Source: Gymnopus androsaceus JB14
Taxonomy: Eukaryota; Basidiomycota; Agaricomycetes; Agaricales; Omphalotaceae
Assembly (NCBI GenBank): GCA_009733575.1
Contig: ML769485.1
Span: 1-64,000, forward strand
DNA: 64,000 bases
Direction: 5' to 3'
Shown here piece after piece: positions 21,205 through 32,128 of this stretch. Each line of letters opens with the position of its first letter. The first letter of the stretch is position 1. The position numbers and the translations under genes were made by a program. A model generated the notes under the pieces. That model made no database searches, was not told where the DNA came from, and was given only the letters and a program-made list of their open reading frames with translations.

Positions 21205-23293
21205 TCACCCGCAGGGAGGCGGAGCGGCGGCGGGGGGCGCAGTCTTCTTGATCCGAATATTGTCAATGAACAAGGCAGTGAAGAGTGCAAGTCCTGCCAC
21301 AGGAACACCAATAACAAACACGATGCGCAGAGAGTGCGCGTACGCCTGCACGACACCAGCAATCTGAGATGCAGGTAGCTCTGTGTAGATAGCTGTCGGT
21401 GATTCCTCTACGATCACAGCAGGTGCTTCGGGTGCGTAGATGAGAAGGTACTTTGACAGCTCCTGATGCAAAGACAGGCTCGGCGACACCGAAGTCCCAG
21501 TGTACCACCGAGGAACTGGCCAAAGGAAGCCATACTTGTCGCTTGTCCGAGGATTCTGGGGGCGTCTTTGAACTCTGCCTGCATCGCCAAAAGCGCATTC
21601 TGCATACCCATTCCAGTTCCGACACCAGCGATGATCTGGAATCCGATGAGTTGGGCAGAGGATGTTGTTGTGCCTAGGGTGTAGAGCAGTCCGGAACCGA
21701 TGGCGAGGAAAATGGGGGCGCCAACGAGGAATGGCCAGCTGAAGATGTATTGTTGATCAGTTAAATGAAACAAAAAAAAGAACGAAGAGATTGACGTACT
21801 AGTATCCAAACAGGCCAACTAACTGGCCAGAGCCAATTACGCTGAGGACCACACCCAACATGAACGGGAGGAGGTCGATGCCCGAGTCAGTGGCCGTCCT
21901 GTGTCTCACAGCTTGGTAGAATATGGGAATATACTGTGAAAACTGGTCAGACGATATGCCTTCTGAAAATGAAGTGAAACTCACGTAGGAAAATAGTAAA
22001 AGGGAGAACCGAGTAAGGAAGCAATATATAACTATGGCGTATCTAAATAGACCATCGTGTCAGTGACAGAAATACAGCTAGGAGAAAAGGTACAAACACT
22101 GAACGAGACTTGAAAATCTGAGTTGGGACCATGGCTTTATCACCAATGTAAATCTCCCAGGCAATAAACGTAACTGTGCAGACTGCCGCAAAGACGAAAC
22201 TCTGAGAATAATTAAACAGTCAGTTCAGTGCCTTGCCGATGTAGAGAGAGGGGTACTAACGATGATGACAGCCTTGTCACCCCACGGCTTGGTGTTCCCA
22301 CCCCATTGGAGAGCAAGCACCAAGCACGTTACAGCGGCAGCGACCAAGACCGCGCCAAAATAGTCTAGTCCCAAGGTCTGGTGCAGTAGGTCCTTGGTAG
22401 AACGTTTCGTAGGATCTGATCCCAAAGGAGGCGATGCTTTCAAGAGGAAAGTGACAGCGAGCACAGATATACCACCGATGGGGAGGTTGATGAAGAAACA
22501 CCAACGCCATGTAACCTGTTACGAAGATCGGTCAATGCAAAGTTACGAAAAAGATAGAATGACATACATGGTCAGTGAACGCTCCGCCAATTAGGGGTCC
22601 GATGACAGACGATATACCGAAGACAGCACCAAACATGCCGAATAACCTTGGTCGGTCCTCAAGCCTTGTAACTTGAGATATAATCTGGATCATAGCGACA
22701 ACTTTACGACATCGGTCAGCCACCTGCACTAAACTCAAGAGAGACAAATGAACGCAACGTACAGATTCCTGCAGCTCCCGCGCCGGAGACTGTCCGTCCT
22801 GCAATCAACATGTCGACGTTCTGGGCCACTCCGCATACTAAGGACCCAATCTCAAAGATCGTTATAGATGAAACCAATACCCATTTTGCTGGGTATATCC
22901 GTAGAAGCTGGCCGTAGAATAGAAGAAAGACGGTTTGTGCGAGAACAAATGAAGAAGAGACCCATCCTTGCAAAGAGAACGAGTCGAAATCCGAAGCTAT
23001 ACGAGGCAGAGCAGTGGACAGAATCGTTTGGTCTAATGCAATTAACAGCAGCGATAACAACCTTTTTGAGGAAAAGAATCAGTATTTACTGGGCGAGGAA
23101 GATCGTAGCTGACTCACATTGCCACAAAGATAATTGCCAATTTCTTCCCCGTCAATATTGTACTTTCAGGTGGTTGAACTACCGCAGCCTTTTCCACTCC
23201 TGCTTCTGCGTTATCTTCCATCGGCACCGAATGAACGCTGGTCAACGTTTTGTCGGAGGAATCGCGAGGCTTGGAACTGCCTGGATGAGACAT
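21205..23293 (-). CDS. MFS transporter, DHA2-like drug:H+ antiporter (frame broken near C-terminus)
   Basis: A multi-exon gene for a proton-driven efflux pump of the plasma or vacuolar membrane. Exon 1 starts MSHPGSSKPRDSSDKT at 23293. The hydrophobic core includes ALDQTILSTALPRIASDF, LLRIYPAKWVLVSSITIFE, then after an intron VAMIQIISQVTRLEDRPRLF and SSVIGPLIGGAFTDHV, with RWCFFINLPIGGISV in the next exon. The last helix RIVFVIGVPVAGLALF is followed by IDNIRIKK and the stop at 21205. The GPLIGG motif with a following W-R-W-CFFINLP segment is typical of the 14-TM DHA2 group. Near 21500 and 21475 two single extra bases put GTLGL, GVAEPVFAS and ELSKYLLIY in three different frames; the protein is otherwise well preserved. 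The substrate is not predictable. A partial copy lies at 2.4-3.1 kb. Confidence 0.75.
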
Positions 23294-23299
23294 GGAGGG

Positions 23300-24465
23300 G
23301 AAAGCGAGCTAGTTGAAAGCAGACCGTACACATTTTATAGTTCTTCGGCAGAGGCGTACTAGGTAAATCGGAGAAATTGGCGTTAGGCTTATTACAAAAT
23401 GTTGCTGACATTCGGCTAATTCGTCATATTGTTCCGTCAGGGACCGACGGAATCTGAACTTTGTTGAATGTGTCTGAAATCATCCCGCCATCCAAAGCTC
23501 GGAATCTCTCGTATGGCACTGCCGAATTCATATCGAGTCAGCAGGAGTCAGCTCGTGCTAGGATTTGTGTTTGACAGAATTCGAAAGAACCTGAGACGAT
23601 TGCGGAGAAAATAACAATATTGGCCCTTGCAGTGTATTCGGGACAAGGAGGGAGTAAGACCTTACGCAATACAATTTACACCTACACGATCCCAAGCGAG
23701 CTGTTGATACGCGTAACGCCGACAAGCAACGCTAGCGTTCAATTCAAAACCTGTTAACTATAGCAGGTTCGAACCCGTCACACAGGTGTTTAGCAGCTAA
23801 ACCGACCCAGCGGGCCATTTTTGAATTGCGAGAGGGTATTGGGTTGGTACTGGGAGGTACGCGTGCAAGAAAAAGAGGGAGAGACGGCCAAGAAAGGACC
23901 GAAACTAGTGCTATAATGACGAAGCTCTGTCGCTAGTATAAGAGGTGAGGAGAAAAGAGAGAGAAAGATAAGTATTGTAAGTAGAAGTAGGGAAAAATGA
24001 AAATATCATTGGACTATACCTAGTACGAGAGGTGAGGAGAAAAAAGAGTACTAGGTAGGGAAAGTACTGTAGTTATATGTACAGGCAACGGTGTATACAC
24101 GCCAGCGACGGAGAGAAGAGCAAGAGATTGGGTAAAACCCGGTGCGGTCTAGGCTGAGAGGACTAGAGTTTTGTGTAGTGGTTGAGCGGCCATTCCACTT
24201 GACCCTGTGGAGGGAAGACTCGCGAAGTCTGTAAGCAGGAATGGCCTTGGCGAGGCGCAGGAGGGGGAGGTATGCTGAGGACTAAACTCACCTACTTATT
24301 AGTCTTGCGTTTGAGCCCGATTTAGAAAACATCAAGGTCAGGTTGTGACTCGGATGCGTACTGACTTGAATTGCAATTTTAAGTGCTCGAGGTCTGCAGG
24401 ATCAAATCCTGTAGATAGATGGTCAGGCATGGATGTGATAAACTTACTATGGATTTTTCTTCCCT
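23300..24465. other. Gene-poor stretch
   Basis: Upstream of the MFS gene. Apart from the tRNA-like segment it holds purine-rich DNA at 23.85-24.1 kb with repeated tagtacgagaggtgaggagaa-like motifs, but no coding signal. Confidence 0.45.
23755..23816 (-). repeat. tRNA-like / SINE-like internal promoter
   Basis: On the minus strand a perfect B-box (GGTTCGAACC) lies about 30 bases after GGTCGGTTTAGCTG, which resembles an A-box. The 3' side does not pair with the 5' GGCCCGC as a tRNA acceptor stem would. Hence a tRNA-derived SINE or degenerate tRNA is more likely than a working tRNA. Confidence 0.35.
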
Positions 24466-24469
24466 AAGG

Positions 24470-24690
24470 TTACATGCGAAGTGAGTTAACTTCGGACACG
24501 CCTTGGTGATGGAACGAGTAGCCCAAAGTAATTGCAACACTTCGCCGACGGTCATGTAGGACTACCTTGCGAAGTGTTTTCATGTTGATCAATCCAGACT
24601 CATGAAAATGCACTTCGAGGTATTCAAGAGGATGCGGATATTTCGAGCACAATGTGACTCTCTGTGGCGAATTGCAAGATGCCTTGAGCA
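24470..24690 (-). pseudogene. F-box/LRR family fragment
   Basis: A minus-strand fragment encodes VTLCSKYPHPLEYLEVHFHE, NMKTLRKVVL and similar. It matches the leucine-rich middle of the F-box genes at 25.5-26.9 kb (LTLCSKYPHPVDYLEMYF, MKALPKVVL) and 56.3-57.8 kb (LVLCTKYPPPIECLEIDL). No F-box, start or remaining repeats are present, so it is a relic. Confidence 0.6.
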
Positions 24691-24825
24691 CAAAACGCCA
24701 CCACAATGCGAGTCTAGGAGTCGAAGTAGCTGTTGAATACCATCCAGTGCAAATAGATAGTACTGGTCCAGACAAGAGGGAAGTATACTGTATCGAGACA
24801 ACCGTATGTTCCTGGCTGTTATGCG

Positions 24826-25036
24826 TTACGGTGGGAACTTGAAAAAATGAAGTTCCCGAGGCAAAAGTTGGCATTACGGAAAATTTTTAATGCTTTTTTT
24901 GGGCGTATTTTGGAGAATTTTTTGACTTTAGTGTTACGATTTCACCAAATTTGAGGTTCCCGGAGTGGAGTTATGCGTTACGATTCACAAAATGGCTAAG
25001 TTCCCGGGGCCGGCGTTACAGTTACGGGAAATTACG
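24826..25036. repeat. Degenerate gcgttacg / aagttcccggg repeats
   Basis: Three related copies of a motif running from g-c/t-gttacg through a short spacer to agttcccgg occur at about 24826-24890, 24932-24976 and 24977-25036. The last two are adjacent. The sequence is unlike its flanks and may be the end of an unidentified element. Confidence 0.5.
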
Positions 25037-25470
25037 GTCGTATCGATACAGTATCTCGGATTAGAATCGAGCACAGTAGCGAAGATTAACACGAAGGAGC
25101 TTATCCGGGGACCATTTTTTCAATGCGGCAAGTAGCCCTTGATAAAGGTTTGACGATCCAGTTTCATCGTCTGCATCTGAGCTACTCTGTGGTTGCGTCA
25201 AAATGAGTTAATCTCTTGCAAAGAAAAACACTGCTGGCCTGAAATTCAAGCCTCTCGGCTAAAACGCGCGTCCGATGGTTATAGTAGCTGGGTACCGAGG
25301 GAAGCTTTTATCTTGGCTATACTCAGTGGTCAATCTGCGGCCTGGAAATGTTTAGCTATGCAGATAGAGAATACTGAGTCGAATGACGGGCGCTTCTTGG
25401 GCGCTCTCACCTTGATCTTCCACCAAGCTTTTTGATCCGGGACTTCAGCTGCATTATCATAGGAATCTGA

Positions 25471-26866
25471 ATGGATCGATTCAGCGCGTTGACTGACGAA
25501 ATTCTTAATCTCATCTCTGAAGAGATTCATGACCGCAGAAGCCTGTTTTCTCTGTCCCTGGTGTCGAAAAATGCTCATTCGCCGCTTATATATATCCGTG
25601 GCATTTGAAGAACAAATTAAAACCATTGCTTTATCGAAAAGCGAAAGGGCGCCTTTGACTGGACCTCATCCTGCGTCATTTGTCAGATGCTTGCAATTGG
25701 AATATCTCAAAGACCCGAATTCGGATGAGGAGCAAGAAGAACAGGAGGATCTCAAAAGGCAGGCTATTTCAGCGTTGAAGAGATCGTCTTGAACCATGCA
25801 CTATGTCGTTTGGAGCTTTCCTTCTCCGAAATCCCTCTTCATGAAATCCTCCAAGGCCAGGAATTTACACCGTTTGGCCAGCTCAGAGAGCTCGTGCTTG
25901 CATGCTCTATCCGGAGCGAGAAAAGTTTGGATATTTTTGTTAGTTTGTAGCTCCGCTGTACTGCAAGCGTTGAAAACATCCTTTTTGTAAAACTCAGGAG
26001 TTATGTAGGTGATCCCGATCTCATTGACGGGATAGTGCAGCTTATGGAACGGATTCCAAGAGTCTATCCTAGTCTCCAAGAACTCCGGCTGATTCGCCTT
26101 GACGTTGAAGAAGAATTTCGCCAACGCATTCAGTGGATCTTGGATAACCCAAGCTTCGTGTTCCCTCTCCTCCAAAAGTGCTGCCGTGCTGACTTTGTAA
26201 ATTGCACCATCTTCTTCTTGCATCATCCTGGGATCAAAGGCTGCGATGCTTCAATGACAACGAGCCAGTGTCCAGAGCTTCCTTAGGCTTCCTTCCGAGC
26301 CTTAGGCATTTCAGCAGTTCCATGTCAGATTACCTCACGCTGTGCTCGAAATATCCGCATCCTGTTGACTACCTTGAAATGTATTTTCCTGACTTTCATG
26401 GGTTCAGTGTAGAAGAGGAGATGTAATTTACCAGTGGATTGCTGAAGATGAAAGCACTTCCCAAGGTAGTCTTACGGCCAAGCATTGCAATTTCTTTGGT
26501 TTTCTTCACTGCCATCACCAAGGTATGTCCGAAGTTAACTCACTTTGCATGTAACTTTAGGGAACAAGAATCCATAGTGAGTCCATTACATCCATGTCTT
26601 ACCATCTGGTGCAGTCGCGCTTATTTGTTTACAGCATCTCATCTATTCGACTATTCTTCACAATCTTGCCGATCTCGAGCACCTGAAATTGCAACTCTCG
26701 TACGCATCAGAACCTAACCTTGATGAAAACGGTCCAGAATGATATTTCTGTAAGTATCGAGTCAAGGTCGTGGTCATTGGAAACGTATTTGCTTCATGAA
26801 GGAGAAAGACAAAGTCTCACTTGTTCCCAAGTTTGATACCAATATCTTCGCCCAATTTTCGTAGGT
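25471..26866 (+). pseudogene. F-box/LRR protein relic
   Basis: It starts MDRFSALTDEILNLISEEI, nearly the same as the intact gene at 56275 (MDRFSALPDEILDLISGEV), and continues RRSLFSLSLVSKN. A TGA follows after LIYIRGI near 25605, where the intact copy reads on. Downstream pieces match in several frames: LTGPHPASFVRCLQLEYL, RIPRVYPSLQELRLI, FVFPLLQKCC, GFLPSLRHFSSSMSDYL, and CPKLTHFACNFRE near 26540. Stops and frame changes throughout show it is decayed. F-box proteins recruit substrates to SCF ubiquitin ligases through SKP1; this copy could at most make a truncated F-box peptide of about 45 residues. Confidence 0.7.
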
Positions 26867-26869
26867 ATT

Positions 26870-27488
26870 AGTGCCATAGCTTAGGTTAGGCCTAATTATT
26901 AGGCTCGATGTGCCAAGATTGGTCTTTCCCCTCGTATATAAAATTCATTCATTCGCTGATTCCTGGGTATTACAAGCCTAAGCTTCGGACGCTTCAGACT
27001 CCATTAATACAGTATATAGCAGCTTCGACTAAAATTTGCACCACCAAAATAAGCCCCAAATAATGAGATACACACAGTACGAGCAACATAAGTAATGAAG
27101 TTAGAGATGAAAAAAGGCATGTATATGATGAATGAAGGAATGTATAAGTATGTATCCAAGAAACCCTTGAGCCCGCGTGTATCATGCATAAATGAAATGG
27201 TAGAAGGATTGAGCGTTTTTGCAGCGAGAAAGCGACGATGAGAGATGACCAGTGTACATTGAGAGAACGATAGAAAGAATGTCCGATAACATCAGCACGA
27301 AACAGGATCCCAGTAGAGGAGACATAGGTACATGGCAGAAAGAAGCATCGATACGAAAGCGTGAACACACCGTTACATCATCTCCTCCTACTATTTAGAG
27401 GAGGAATACTGCGCCAAAACTGGGCAACCTTTTGACAGATCAGCAAAAGCCATATCAGCTCGACCCATCCCAAGGCTGCCCAATCCCG
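26870..27488. other. 3' flank of SSK1
   Basis: No separate gene is supported. Open minus frames here (for example 26994-27368) show no conserved motif and probably belong to the SSK1 3' UTR and spacer. Confidence 0.45.
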
Positions 27489-30400
27489 TCATGGAGTCAC
27501 CACCAAAGGGTCCCCTTGCGCATCCCCTCCTTGAGCATATATCTCCATACATCCACCAGGAACTTCTTCCAGCCTGACATCGACTGGGTCGGTATCGCAC
27601 AACTTGCTGTTCTCCTTTTCGTTTTCCTCCAACGTCGCTGAAGGTACCGGGGAACCCGGCGTAGCCGGTGTCGACGGAGAGGGCGAGCGTGAAATTGATG
27701 ATGCTAAGAGGTAGGAGGAGGTTCGGAAAGGAAGGAAGAAAGAAGTCGTTAGACCATAGAACCATGAAGACGTTGTTGGGCCATACTTGATCCACTTTCA
27801 CGGACACTGTCAGACGATGCATTCGTCTGCGTTTGAGTCTCCTCTGGGTTTTTCGAGCGGATGATATCACCTTGCTTCAGCGTGTTCGTCGAAGAATTGG
27901 GATCAAACCTCTCTCGATTGCTGAAGAAGCCTATACGGTTATGTAGAAGTCAGTTAAATGGACGAAATAGAATTTTAAAAGAGCACAGGCAACAAACCAT
28001 TTATGTCTTCCGAAGTCGGGGGAGACTGTGTAGGAGTTTGCGTAGAAGATGGTGGATCAAGAACAACGGAAGAAGGAAGAGGCGGAGTAGAATCGTCCTG
28101 AGGATCCCGGAAGCCATGGTGATCGGTGGGCGTATCAGACAGAGGAGACTTGAGCCCAAGGTGCGTCCGAAAGGACAACGCAGCCGAAGGCTGACCTGGG
28201 CTCCACAATGAAGAAGAGCCTGAGGGAGGTGACGCACTCTGAGGAGGTTGAGATACAGCCGACGGCGGAGGTGTAGCGGGTTGCACAGAAGGAGCAGGAG
28301 GCTTGGGTACAGTCGGGGACGGAGGCGTTTTGCGTCCTCTGGGGACATGCAGCCGTTCAGCAATATTTTTCGCCTGGGTTTTCTGCGTCTTCACCGCATC
28401 AGGCGTCATATCCGCGTACATCGAAAGGGCTTTAATAGATCCCCATTCTATCAGCTTGTTGTTCAGCCATTGTAGTGATACCGGCTTGGTCAGGAAATCA
28501 TTACATCCTGCTCCTAGAGCCGCGAGACGATCGCTTTGCAGCGAGGAAGCTGTCAAAGCCACGATAATAACCGAAGAGCGATAGGGTGAAGGAGCGGATG
28601 CTCTTGAGTCGGTTTCATCTGATGGCGTCGAAGAAAAACGGTCTTCAGATTCGACAGACGGGGATGGCTGGATGTAGCCGGCGTTGACCCTCTCGATGTG
28701 CCGAATTGTCCGTGTTGCGTCGATGCCATCCATGACAGGCATTTGGATGTCCATCTGCACGCTTATTAGAACGTGGAATACATCTGCGAGAAGTACTCAC
28801 TAGAATTAGAATGGAACTCTCCAGTCTTCCATTTCTCTACGGCTTCTTTTCCGTTCGATGCAACGTCGTACTTGATCTTATTCTTCTTCATGAACGTTGA
28901 AAGAATGGTTCGATTGATAGGGTTATCTGTGAACTAGTATGAGTATGCAAAGATGTATGAAGGACGAAGACCGTACCATCGACGATTAACACACTTATAG
29001 GAGGGACAATATTTTCAGCAGGAGACTTTCCCTTCTTACCCGTCAGTGCAGGTATTAACCCCAATCCCTTCGCTTCCTTTGGCCTTCGTGGGGGCCGAGC
29101 GATCGGCGGTACACTGGAACCCGCAAGAGGGGATCCAGGAGGTGTAACAGTCGATATTCCCTTCCGCACACCAAGATCTAAACTACTTCTCCCAGGTGTC
29201 TGAGGGGGTGTTTCAGGACTTTGTCGTGAAGGAGCCTTGACGTTCACATCGATTCCAATTCCACCAGGACGCGTACCAGGACGCGTACCAGAACGAGGCG
29301 ATTCTCCAGAGACCTCCTCACGAAGAGAGGAAAATGTGACTTGAGGTGCCTCAACTGATGATATAGACCGCCGTGGGCCAGAAACAACAGAAGAAAGACG
29401 ACCACGCTCTCTCTCCGTACTATAACTCGAAAACGCACTGGTCTTCTCTGCACGTGGTGAGAAGAATATCCCAGTCGAATACCCATCAGGACTCTGCAGA
29501 ATCACCCCTGCTCGAGCGGTATCACCTAACTTCACCGCAGCCTCGCCAAATTTGGCTACACCCTCAGAGGAAAAGTACTCTGTAGATTCCTGCGTACCCA
29601 ACGGCGACGGAGGGATGTTGGCATGATTCTCGGTAATGGTGTTGACGGACCTCGATGACCCATTCGAGCTAGATCGAGAACCAGAAGGTCGATGCACGGA
29701 GGGTGTTCTGGGACTGTTGCTACTAGGATTGGAGTACGACCCAAAGAATGAAGTACCTGTGAGCGTATACGGGGTACTTGGCGTCGTGGCAATAGGTGAA
29801 AAGAAACGGTCTACAACAGGTTTGGTTACTGCTGTGTGAAGTGCGGTTAGAAAACGGCGAGGTCCCGCAGGCTTTGGGATGATCATGACTTCGGGCAGCG
29901 GTGATAATGTGCCTGTGTAAGAGCTGAGCACAGATTGCACTAAATCTTTCGTAGCCTTGTAGTTTCCGAGACTAGTAAAATGGAGTATGACGACGGGTGT
30001 AGGGGTGGATGCATTGACTGCTGGGGATATCCGATTAACTTGAGGAGATGATCGGGGTCGATGATGGGCGGCGAGAGAGGGTCGTTTTCGTCCGATATTC
30101 AGAGGATACATCTGTTCCTCTCGAATGGCTTGTAGTCGCTCCTTCAAAACAGTCGTATCATCATCAATGAAGATGAATGAAACAGGCTGAGTTTTAGGCT
30201 GTCGTGGAGGCTCCATTTTCGGCGGTATGCCAGAGGGAGTATAGTTGATATTCGACGACGAGAGAGCTGTCGTAGGACTAGGAGAAGGGTTTTCCGGGAT
30301 GCTCTCCACTCCACCCTCTTTCGAAATATGTCTGACATCCATGCCCCAAGTAGTCAGATAACTCGTCAGATGATGAGCAAAAGATCCCTTTGAGCTGGCA

Positions 30401-31785
30401 TACAAATGAACCTTTTTGCCCTTTAGGCTATCGACAAATGTCGAGAGCTGTTCTAGAGAAGGTTCACTAGCAGAAGAACCATCTTCCATAGTAGTACCAG
30501 GGGATTCATGAGGAGAAACGCCGGCATCGAGGGCGAACGACAGCCGACAGCTGCGACCAATCTCGAGGGATCCATCGAAAGACGGTACAGGTTCCGATAG
30601 GGTGGCACCAACCTTATCCAGCAGTCGTCGAGATAGGAGGGCGGAAAATAGAGGTTGTCGGCGCGAGGTACCCTCCGACGTGCTGGCTGGTGAAAACCTA
30701 TGGATTATCTCCACGACGCATTGAACCTTACCTTCTCCTTCCATTGCTCTATATAGATCTTCTTCGGGCGTCTCGGGAGGTAAAGAATTTTGTCGTAGTA
30801 AAGATGAACGGCTTTTAACGAAAAGCCCAAGCTCGATAGTGTCTCCTCTCTGGCAGGTGGCAAGTACTTGTCTGATAAGCTAGATTTTGTTGAGCAAGAG
30901 GGAGAATAAATTGGGTTGAAAACCTACGTGAGCCAACAGATAAGACATGCCAGATTCGTCGCCCTTGACGGACACATGCTTCAAAGTCGCATCTCCGTGG
31001 AACAAGACCAAATCTACACCTGCTTGAGCAGCCGATCCGCTCAACGCATCACCCGTATTCTGCAGCAGCTCTCCGATATCGAAATCATTGTGTTTCCGAG
31101 AAGAAAAGAGCGGCACGTCCTCCACATCCTCTTCCGAGGCGAATGCAGACATGTTTGCGGAAATGTAATTGAGATTCTTCATAGCGGTGAACATGGCAGA
31201 CATGGAAGGTGTCGGAACAGCCAAAGCACATGCAGAGAACTGCTCTTTGGCAGGATCCAAAACCTGTGCCGGACTAATCTGAAGCAAGGTCTGAATAACC
31301 ATTTGAACGGAATCCGCGAGTTCAAGGGACAATTCAGCAAACTGCGGTTGAGGAGAGACTGGATCGGAATATGCGGTTTGTCTAGGGGATGATAGGGAAG
31401 ATTTATGAGGGTGCTCCAAGTGGCCGAGTTGAGAAGGAAGTGGGAGAGAAAATGCACGAGAGAAACGGGGATGGGCTAGGGCCGGTTGACCTGATAATAC
31501 TGGTCTGATTCGAGGAATTGTCGGCGAATGATTAGCGTCGAAAGTGTCGCCAGCTTCTGCTTCGTGGCCAGAATCTTCGTCGTCTGAGCTATCTGAGCCT
31601 CCTGAATCCGAAGAAAGCGCTGGCCTATCTGAAGAAGTTGGGGTCGAAATAGGGCGGCTTGGTTCAGAGGGTACATTTATGCTAAACCTGTTGAAAGGTG
31701 GCATATCTGGGACCACTACATCCTGCACTAGATGCTTCTCATCCCCCTCTTCTGTGGGCGAAAGTCCGGCGTTTGAAGATGGCAT
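27489..31785 (-). CDS. ssk1: SSK1-type response regulator of the HOG stress pathway
   Basis: A cytoplasmic two-component response regulator that relays osmotic and oxidative stress signals from histidine kinase/phosphotransfer protein to the HOG MAPK cascade. Exon 1 (31785-30928) starts MPSSNAGLSPTEEGDEKHL and is Ser/Pro-rich. A 48-bp intron follows, then a long exon 2 (30879-28977). Exon 2 ends in the start of the receiver domain (ISVLIVDD, completed across a 50-bp intron at 28927-28976 as NPINRTIL). The receiver continues with GKEAVEKWKTGEFH and, after another intron, MDIQMPVMDGIDATRTI with the phosphoacceptor Asp. VALTASS and FLTKPVS carry the conserved Thr and Lys. The C-terminal tail is Pro/Ser-rich with introns at 27931-27997 and 27704-27786, ending at TGA 27489-27491. 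One extra base near 28810 breaks the frame between GEFH and LILMDIQ. A long insert between MDG..H and ALTASS is normal for this family. The tail boundaries are my inference. Confidence 0.85.
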
Positions 31786-32128
31786 GGCCGTTTCGTGGAG
31801 GAAAGGCGCTCCTCAACGCTGCAATGTGACGGCCAGCAAGCCCAAACGACGGCAAGAGACACTCTAGGGGGTAAATAGAGGTCGAAAAAAGTGGGCGGCG
31901 ACAAAGAGGTATATGTAAAGGAAAGAAGCTGAGACTAATTTCAAAACAAAAACGACACCAAACAGATGTGCGATCTTATTCAAAAATTGATCAAGTCAAA
32001 GCAATCAATAATTTTTGGCAAGTACATTTTTTCTGTCCAGTACAAATGATATAATAAGCTGGGTTTGTCTCAATGTAACGATACAACAAGTGAATCTTTC
32101 GGAACCAAGATCCTTCCAACGTATTCAC
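31786..32128. other. Spacer between SSK1 and the ARS2 3' end
   Basis: About 340 bp upstream of the SSK1 start and downstream of the ARS2 stop. It should include the SSK1 promoter and ARS2 3' UTR; no distinct motif was recognised. Confidence 0.4.

Noticed and set aside
23755..23816. Functional tRNA gene
   Set aside because: The acceptor stem does not close and the anticodon arm is unclear, so only a tRNA-like repeat is supported.
27391..27870. 159-codon minus frame at the SSK1 3' end
   Set aside because: It overlaps the SSK1 last exons in another frame. The spliced model through 27704-27786 gives the Ser/Pro-rich tail expected of the family.
30916..31392. 158-codon plus frame opposite SSK1 exon 1
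   Set aside because: Antisense shadow of a clearly coding exon; no motif.
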